Below are positions 37,300-41,973 of a stretch of DNA of 41,973 nucleotides, piece after piece. Origin of the DNA: a virus. The notes under the pieces were generated by a model. The model was given only the letters and a program-made list of their open reading frames with translations. It did not search any database and had not been told where the DNA came from. The DNA is taken from IMG/VR virus record IMGVR_UViG_3300036846_000657, positions 1-41,973 of that record; one strand, given 5' to 3'. A program made the translations under genes and the position numbers. Each line of letters starts with the position of its first letter. The stretch's first letter is position 1.

Positions 37300-37353
37300 C
37301 ACGAGTCACTAATAGCGAACATATCTTGTGACGCTTGTTTTAACAGACTCGTG
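37300..37353. repeat. 8-bp inverted repeat beside the iterons
   Basis: CACGAGTC (37300-37307) and GACTCGTG (37346-37353) enclose 38 AT-rich bases. It lies directly behind a GCCAAAA/TTTTGGC hairpin (37272-37297). It could be part of the origin or an operator for the rightward unit. Confidence 0.4.
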
Positions 37354-37480
37354 AACACTTTCTGTCACGCCGCTGAATTCTTCCCGCCAATCGCCGAATG
37401 CTTGACGAGCGCCACCGACCGGCGTTCTCGTGTTCGGGTCCGCTCCACGGACGCTCCTTGGTTGTCAAAGGGCGCAGTCA

Positions 37481-37975
37481 ATGGCCACGACGAAAAGCTC
37501 CGCTTCGCCAGCGTCGGCGGCTGCGCCCGATGACGGCGGCCTTGGGCCGCTGAACCCCGAACAGGTCGCCGCAGTCGGCCGACTGACCCGCGATTTGCCG
37601 CCAGGGCGCGTGCTGGTCGGAAGCGAGCTGAGCGGCCTCGGGATGGATGCCCTGGAGGGCTATCAGCACGGCGAAGGCCGGCGCTACGATACCCAAGGCC
37701 ATCAGTGGGACTTCCGGCGCGAGGCCGTGAACGACCAATGGCAGATGACGATTTACGTCAGCTATTTCGGGATTCCGCTCGCCGAGGGCGGCGTTCCGCT
37801 GGATCGCGTCGCCGGCAAAGAGGGCGAAGATCAGATGCTCGCCCTGGTCGAGGCTTTGGCCCGACAGGCGACCATTCGGCACAATCAGGCGGTGGCGCAG
37901 CAACAGGCGATGCGCGCCGAGGCCGACGCGGCGGTTGCGCCGCTGACCGAGGCCGAACCCGATGCAGGAAGCTAA
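37481..37975 (+). CDS. Hypothetical protein, first gene of the late plus-strand unit
   Basis: 164 aa from ATG 37481 (MATTKSSASPASA); the RBS is weak (AAGGG at 37468-37472). Disordered N-terminus, then PGRVLVGSELSGLGMDALEG, strands (WQMTIYVSYFGIPLAEGG) and a C-terminal helix rich in Ala/Gln (RHNQAVAQQQAMRAEADAA). No family recognised. It overlaps the next gene by 14 bases. Confidence 0.55.
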   Translation: MATTKSSASPASAAAPDDGGLGPLNPEQVAAVGRLTRDLPPGRVLVGSELSGLGMDALEGYQHGEGRRYDTQGHQWDFRREAVNDQWQMTIYVSYFGIPLAEGGVPLDRVAGKEGEDQMLALVEALARQATIRHNQAVAQQQAMRAEADAAVAPLTEAEPDAGS

Positions 37976-38183
37976 AGCCTATCGGCTGGCCTGCGATATC
38001 CTTGACGGGCTCCGCGCCCGCGGCCTGCCGGCGGTGTTCGCGGATTCGATTGGCGACATGATCGTCGTCCGGTTCTCCGGGCCGCGCACGCAGACGATCC
38101 ACGCCGACGCCGACACCGCGACGCTCGATAGCATCGCCGAGGCGTTCGAGCGCACCCCGCCGCCCACGGAGCCGGTCGGATGA
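37962..38183 (+). CDS. Hypothetical protein
   Basis: 73 aa. Small alpha/beta protein: helix (AYRLACDILDGLRARGL), strands (AVFADSIGDMIVVRFSG), helix (TLDSIAEAFERT). It starts inside the previous gene and its stop overlaps the next ATG. No family recognised. Confidence 0.6.
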   Translation: MQEAKAYRLACDILDGLRARGLPAVFADSIGDMIVVRFSGPRTQTIHADADTATLDSIAEAFERTPPPTEPVG

Positions 38184-38389
38184 GGCTCGAACTCTACGAC
38201 ATGCTCTGCGCCCTGGTCGCCCGGCTTGAGGCGGCCGGCGTGAAGTGCTGCGGCAGCTTCGCCTATTCCGAGTTCGGCGTGGTGGTCGATTTCTGGCGCG
38301 ATGACGGCCGGGTCGGGTCCGTGCCGGTCCCCCTGCCGTTGGCGGTGATGCCGTCCGTGTTCGTGCGCCGGATCGAGGCCGCGCGATGA
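38180..38389 (+). CDS. Hypothetical protein
   Basis: 69 aa, ATGA overlaps on both sides. It has a plan like its upstream neighbour: helix (LYDMLCALVARLEAAG), strands (CGSFAYSEFGVVVDFWRDDG), end LPLAVMPSVFVRRIEAA. The two may be distant relatives. Function unknown. Confidence 0.6.
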   Translation: MRLELYDMLCALVARLEAAGVKCCGSFAYSEFGVVVDFWRDDGRVGSVPVPLPLAVMPSVFVRRIEAAR

Positions 38390-38826
38390 CGAGAACGACC
38401 TACCGGGGACCGCCGAAAACGATCTGGCTGTATCAGGTCCCGCCGCTCGATCTGTTCGACGGCGTGATGACGATTGAAGAGATGGCCACACGCGCTGACG
38501 TGGGGCTGTTTAGCGAGCGCAACTATAAGCCGTTCGGCGGCGCGCTCAGCCCGCTTGAGCTTTACCTTGTGGTCTCGCGGGAGGCGCGCGAGCGCTGGGG
38601 CGACGATGAGGTAGCGGCCGGGCCGTTCGTCATGCCGCTCCCGCTGGGTGAACCCAATCTCGGCTTCCTCTTGCTGTGGAAGCATTCGCACGCCGGCACG
38701 ACCTACATCGCCTCGCCGATCCGGCTCCATCATCTGGAAAATCATGGATGCTGGTTCACGATGGAATGTCGTCATGGTCAGGCCGTGTCCTGCGACGATG
38801 ACGCCTCAGTGGTCGCGATCCGATGA
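38386..38826 (+). CDS. Hypothetical protein
   Basis: 146 aa, part of the ATGA chain. Notable stretches: LYQVPPLDLFDGVMTIEEMA, LGFLLLWKHSHAGTTYIASP and HGCWFTMECRHGQAVSC with cysteine and histidine residues in the last 35 positions. No family recognised. Confidence 0.55.
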   Translation: MTRTTYRGPPKTIWLYQVPPLDLFDGVMTIEEMATRADVGLFSERNYKPFGGALSPLELYLVVSREARERWGDDEVAAGPFVMPLPLGEPNLGFLLLWKHSHAGTTYIASPIRLHHLENHGCWFTMECRHGQAVSCDDDASVVAIR

Positions 38827-39179
38827 CCCTGAATTTCATTCCGACCGATGACGACATTTGCCGCAACAACCACGGCGGCAACGCGAACAGCGAGGCGGCG
38901 AACGCCAGGACCCGGAAGCATCGCGACCGGGCGCGCATGTACGCTTTCGTCCACGAACGCGGGCTGCGCGGCGCGACCTGTGACGAGGTGATCGACGCGC
39001 TTGGGATGCTTCAGCAGACCGCCTATCCGCGGTTCTCCGAACTGAAGCGTGACGGCGACCTGATCGACACTGGCCAGCACAGGAAAACCCGAGTCGGCCA
39101 GTGCAAGGCGTCGGTCTGGATCACGCGCGGCGTGGCCGAGGCGCAGGCCGCCAGGGCGAAGCAAGGCCGGCTGCTATGA
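38823..39179 (+). CDS. Winged-helix-like protein
   Basis: 118 aa. After an Asn/Ala-rich lead comes RARMYAFVHERGLRGATC, DEVIDALGMLQQTAYPRFSE, LKRDGDLIDTGQHRKTRVGQ and ASVWI: three helices followed by a beta wing, the plan of winged-helix DNA-binding proteins. It might regulate the late unit it lies in. ATGA overlaps on both sides. Confidence 0.6.
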   Translation: MTLNFIPTDDDICRNNHGGNANSEAANARTRKHRDRARMYAFVHERGLRGATCDEVIDALGMLQQTAYPRFSELKRDGDLIDTGQHRKTRVGQCKASVWITRGVAEAQAARAKQGRLL

Positions 39180-39379
39180 CCTTCGCCAGCGAGCTTCAGC
39201 GCGGGTTCGATCAGCCGGTGCGCCGCAACCACGTCAACCGCTGGGGCGAGGCCACCTTGCGCAGCGCCGAGCGGCTTCAGCTTCATCGCCGCGACATGCC
39301 GCGCGAAGTCGAGATGACCTTGGACGACCTGTTTTTCGAGATCGGCCGGCTCTGCCGGGACGCGGAGATCAAGCGATGA
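39176..39379 (+). CDS. Hypothetical protein
   Basis: 67 aa from ATG 39176, overlapping the previous stop. Basic N-half (RRNHVNRWGEATLRSAERLQL) and acidic C-half (EMTLDDLFFEIGRLCRDAE). No family recognised. Confidence 0.55.
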   Translation: MTFASELQRGFDQPVRRNHVNRWGEATLRSAERLQLHRRDMPREVEMTLDDLFFEIGRLCRDAEIKR

Positions 39380-39591
39380 CCGATGGCCCGACCCTGATGC
39401 ACGTCGCGCAGCAGCTCGCCGACCGCGGCTTGCCGGTCGAGCGGCTGATCCTCAACCGTCACGAATGGGTCGAGGCGACCTTCCGCCGGTTCGGCGTGGA
39501 GGTGACGCTTGCGCTCCCCGCCGAGCGCGTCAGCGCCGATGAGATCGCCCGGCTCTACAGCGCCGCCTCGAACGCCGAGGAAGTCGAATGA
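39376..39591 (+). CDS. Hypothetical protein
   Basis: 71 aa, ATGA overlaps on both sides. Helix (TLMHVAQQLADRGL), strands (VERLILNRHEWVEATF, VEVTLALPAE), helix (SADEIARLYSAAS). No family recognised. Confidence 0.55.
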   Translation: MTDGPTLMHVAQQLADRGLPVERLILNRHEWVEATFRRFGVEVTLALPAERVSADEIARLYSAASNAEEVE

Positions 39592-39782
39592 AGCAGATGC
39601 GCGACCCGGCGAAATGGGCCGCCGGCCGGCAGCGGGCTTACGAGCGCCAGCGCCGCGCATGGCGTCGCGATCATCCGCTGAAGTCGGTCGCCGCCATCGC
39701 CGCCGAAGAGATGACCGCCGAGGAACTGCGTCGCCAAAGCGCCGTCACGTTTGAAAAGCTGGCGCGGGAGAACTCATCGTGA
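39588..39782 (+). CDS. Small basic helical protein before the portal gene
   Basis: 64 aa. Strongly basic start (MKQMRDPAKWAAGRQRAYER, RQRRAWRRD) then helices (VAAIAAEEMTAEELRRQSAV). Its stop overlaps the portal GTG (GTGA). It may bind nucleic acid or the packaging machinery; no evidence beyond charge and place. Confidence 0.55.
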   Translation: MKQMRDPAKWAAGRQRAYERQRRAWRRDHPLKSVAAIAAEEMTAEELRRQSAVTFEKLARENSS

Positions 39783-41866
39783 GCGAACCCCGCGGCCCGC
39801 AATTCGACGCGCAGAAAACCCCCGCTGAGCAACAGGCCGAAAGCGACTCCGCCCTCCTGACCAAGTTCGCCGCCTGGGACAAGCTGCTAGAGGCGAAGTG
39901 GTCAACCTGGGTTGAGGAAGCCAAGCAATCCTATGATTTCGTCGCCGGCCATCAGTGGGACCCGGCAGACAAGGCCACTCTCGAAGAAAATAACAAGCTC
40001 CCGGTAGTGTTCAACATCACGGCTCCGACCCTGGACGCAGTAGCGGGCGCGGAAATACAGAACCGGCAACAGGTTATGTATTACCCCCGCGAGGTTGGTG
40101 ATCAGGGCGTCTCTGATGTACTGACGCAGGGCGCCGATTACATCAACGATGAGTGCAACGGCGACCAAGAAGACTCCGAAGCCTTCTATGATTGCCTGGT
40201 ATGCGGGATCGGCTGGACCGGCTCGCAACCCGAGATCGACGGCTCCGACGTGGCGCTGATCAAGGAACGGGTAGACCCGCTCCAGATCAAGGCCGACGCC
40301 TCCAGCCGCAAGCCGAATTTCGAGGACAAACGCTACCTCAAGCGCGAAATCCCCATGAGCCGGGAGGCGTTCGAGGAATACGCCGCCGAGCTTGGCCAGC
40401 CCGACGCCTCGCCCGAGGGCATGAACGCCGCCGACGATGAAGGGAAGCGGCTGACAATCGTGAATCCGCAGACCCGCTACACGAGCGGGATGCTGGGGAA
40501 CGGCGCTGGCACGGAAGAGGTGATCGTCTGCGAGTGGCAATGGTTCGAGCGCGAGCCGATCTATCTCGCGCCGCTCCCGAGCCCGGAAGACCCGAACGTC
40601 ATCAAAATCGGCAAGCTGCGGCCGGAAGAATTCGCGCAGGCGAAGGCGCTGAATCCGCAGATTCCGTCAACGCGCAGCTACGAAAAGGTCTTTTACCGCG
40701 CCCTGGTCGCCAACGATCAGATTCTGTTCACCGAACAGATGCCGGAAGGGTGCTTCCGCTATCACGCGATCACTGGCAAGCGCGACCGTAACAAAGGAAC
40801 GTGGTTCGGGCTCGTGCGGCCGATGCTCGACCCGCAGAAGTTCACGAATAAGCTCTACAGTGAGATTCTGCACATCGTCAGGACGAACGCCAACGGCGGC
40901 CTGACGATGGAAGAGGATGCGGTCGCCGATATTCGCAAGTTCGAGCAGACCTACGCCGCCGCCGACAAAATCACTTGGGTCAAGCCCGGCAGCCTGAGCA
41001 ATGCTCAAGGCCCGAAGATGCAGCCCAAGACGCCGACGCCGATCAACCCGGCGCTTTTCCAGATGATGGAATTCGCGCGGGACATGGTGAAGGCTTGCAC
41101 AGGCGTCAATGAAGAGATTCTCGGCATTGCCGGGCGCGAACAGCCCGGAGTCTTGGAAGCGCAGCGAAAACAGGCCGCCTACGGCATTCTGAGCGCATTT
41201 TTTGACGCCAAACGGCGCTATCAGCGCGATCAAGGCCGCTGTTTACTCGCCCAAATGCGAATTTTCCTCCCCGACGACAAGCTCGTGCGGATCGTGGACA
41301 AGGGAACGGCGCAATACGTCACGCTGGCGATGACGATGGATGCGCAGCAGTACGATATCGTCGTGGACGACGCGCCGGCCGGGCCGAACCAGAAGGCCAA
41401 GGTGGTGCAAGTTCTCCTGCCGCTCCTGCCCGAGCTTTTCCAGGCTCAGGTGATCGGGCCGGAAGAGATCGCCATGATCATCCCCTATCTCGACCTCCCG
41501 GCCGCGGTCGCGACCAAGCTCAGCGCCGCGATCCAAAAGAAGGCCGACGCCGCGTCGCAGCCGAACCCGGCGCAGCAGCTCGAACAGGCGCAGGGGCAGG
41601 CCGAGCTTCAGAACACGCAGGCCGACACGCAGGCGAAGTCCGCCAAGGCGACGAAGGACATGGCCACGGCGCAGAACGAGGGCGCGCGGGTCAACGTCGA
41701 AGCCTTCAAGGCCGCCTCCGACGTGGCCGCAGCTCGCGCCAGCAGCGGCCAGCCGCCGCACTGGCAGAAAGCCCCGGCGGCGGTGTGGAAGCCTGCCGGA
41801 TCAGAAGCCGAGGGGGCGGCCGAACCGCCCGAGCCGGGTGAGGGCGGACCCGAAGACATGGTGTGA
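39779..41866 (+). CDS. Portal protein, P22-like
   Basis: 695 aa, GTG start coupled to the previous stop. Characteristic stretches: SYDFVAGHQWDPADK, NNKLPVVFNITAPTLDAVAG, EIQNRQQVMYYPR, CDDD-free DCLVCGIGWTG, RSYEKVFYRALVAND and GVNEEILGIAGREQPG, all in the order of P22-like portals. Residues ~590-660 are a Gln/Ala-rich helix (the barrel or crown region). The C-terminus is disordered and acidic. It forms the dodecameric ring through which the terminase pumps DNA. It runs through the right end into 1-39. Confidence 0.88.
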   Translation: MSEPRGPQFDAQKTPAEQQAESDSALLTKFAAWDKLLEAKWSTWVEEAKQSYDFVAGHQWDPADKATLEENNKLPVVFNITAPTLDAVAGAEIQNRQQVMYYPREVGDQGVSDVLTQGADYINDECNGDQEDSEAFYDCLVCGIGWTGSQPEIDGSDVALIKERVDPLQIKADASSRKPNFEDKRYLKREIPMSREAFEEYAAELGQPDASPEGMNAADDEGKRLTIVNPQTRYTSGMLGNGAGTEEVIVCEWQWFEREPIYLAPLPSPEDPNVIKIGKLRPEEFAQAKALNPQIPSTRSYEKVFYRALVANDQILFTEQMPEGCFRYHAITGKRDRNKGTWFGLVRPMLDPQKFTNKLYSEILHIVRTNANGGLTMEEDAVADIRKFEQTYAAADKITWVKPGSLSNAQGPKMQPKTPTPINPALFQMMEFARDMVKACTGVNEEILGIAGREQPGVLEAQRKQAAYGILSAFFDAKRRYQRDQGRCLLAQMRIFLPDDKLVRIVDKGTAQYVTLAMTMDAQQYDIVVDDAPAGPNQKAKVVQVLLPLLPELFQAQVIGPEEIAMIIPYLDLPAAVATKLSAAIQKKADAASQPNPAQQLEQAQGQAELQNTQADTQAKSAKATKDMATAQNEGARVNVEAFKAASDVAAARASSGQPPHWQKAPAAVWKPAGSEAEGAAEPPEPGEGGPEDMV

Positions 41867-41973
41867 TGGAGTAAGACGATGAGCGAGGGCTACACCCCGC
41901 CTGCCACGGTTGAAACTGAATCGCCGGATGCCGGCGACGACCTCGAAACCCCCGAAACCGAACGCGAGGAACA
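41828..41973. repeat. Right copy of terminal redundancy (circular overlap)
   Basis: Same 146 bases as 1-146 with C instead of A at 41949 (left position 122). The mismatch follows 121 identical bases and precedes 24 more, so the overlap is genuine sequence, not an exact assembly duplicate throughout. Confidence 0.93.
41879..41973 (+). CDS. Putative scaffolding protein, 5' end (partial; continues at 52)
   Basis: The first 31 codons of the scaffold gene, cut by the window end. Codon 24 reads ACC (Thr) here and AAC (Asn) in the left copy; otherwise identical. Confidence 0.75.
   Translation, partial: MSEGYTPPATVETESPDAGDDLETPETEREE

Larger units (their letters stand above)
36379..37480. other. 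1.1-kb gene-free region between divergent units; candidate origin/control region
   Basis: No frame here has convincing start signals or protein-like composition. The left part (36480-36690) is GC-rich with short direct repeats; 36700-36715 is a CTAGCT/AGCTAG hairpin; 36889-36950 a long stem-loop; 37121-37216 a 10-bp iteron array; 37217-37380 is AT-richer with inverted repeats (37272-37297 GCCAAAA/TTTTGGC; 37300-37353 CACGAGTC/GACTCGTG). Iterons next to AT-rich DNA between divergent transcription units is the usual picture of an iteron-type replication origin. Promoters for both units should also be here but I cannot define them. Confidence 0.55.

Overview
This window looks like one complete tailed-phage genome, opened arbitrarily. 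Bases 1-146 recur at 41828-41973 with a single mismatch, and the portal gene running off the right end continues into the scaffold gene at the left end. The molecule therefore closes into a circle of about 41.8 kb. The gene set (P22-like portal, N4-gp56-type major capsid protein, adaptor, P22 gp10-like tail hub, internal virion proteins, no sheath or tape measure) points to a short-tailed podovirus. A tyrosine integrase, an excisionase-like protein and a small Cro-like regulator suggest a temperate life style. High GC and the look of several families suggest an alphaproteobacterial host; that is inference only.

Layout. (1) Plus strand, 37481 to the end and on through 1-14454: a chain of small start/stop-overlapping genes, then portal, scaffold, major capsid protein, two paralogous capsid-associated proteins, adaptor, fibre and adhesin proteins, tail hub, internal/ejection proteins (one with a SleB-type wall hydrolase domain) and a holin-like membrane protein. 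(2) 14461-15975: attP-like repeats and the integrase. (3) Minus strand, 21492-15908: two exported low-complexity proteins, then a run of mostly unknown overlapping genes, including a protein with three HTH-like repeats, ending in the excisionase, which overlaps the integrase tail to tail. (4) Plus strand, 21917-30039: Cro-like protein, RuvC-like resolvase, SSB-like protein, primase-helicase, a partner with an SSB-type C-terminal tip, then terminase small and large subunits, closing at a strong terminator. (5) Minus strand, 36378-30238: a DUF932 protein, many small unknown genes, a serine recombinase and several small membrane proteins. (6) 36379-37480: 1.1 kb without a convincing gene, rich in repeats and hairpins, with a 10-bp iteron array next to AT-richer DNA. 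This lies between divergent transcription units and is my best candidate for the replication origin or control region.

The most unusual signals are non-coding. They are the five consecutive hairpins in front of the major capsid gene (1086-1198); the iteron array (37121-37216) and the long stem-loop beside it (36889-36950); a four-tract G-run element interlocked with a perfect 12-bp inverted repeat where two transcription units converge (30130-30197); a conserved GGATGCTC leader in front of five minus-strand genes; and paired GTGGGGC sites flanking the presumed attP core. Among proteins, the exported Ser/Asn/Gly-rich pair, the three-fold 36-residue repeat protein and two SSB-type acidic tips around the primase-helicase stand out. 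I recognise no CI-type repressor, no separate endolysin and no tRNA.
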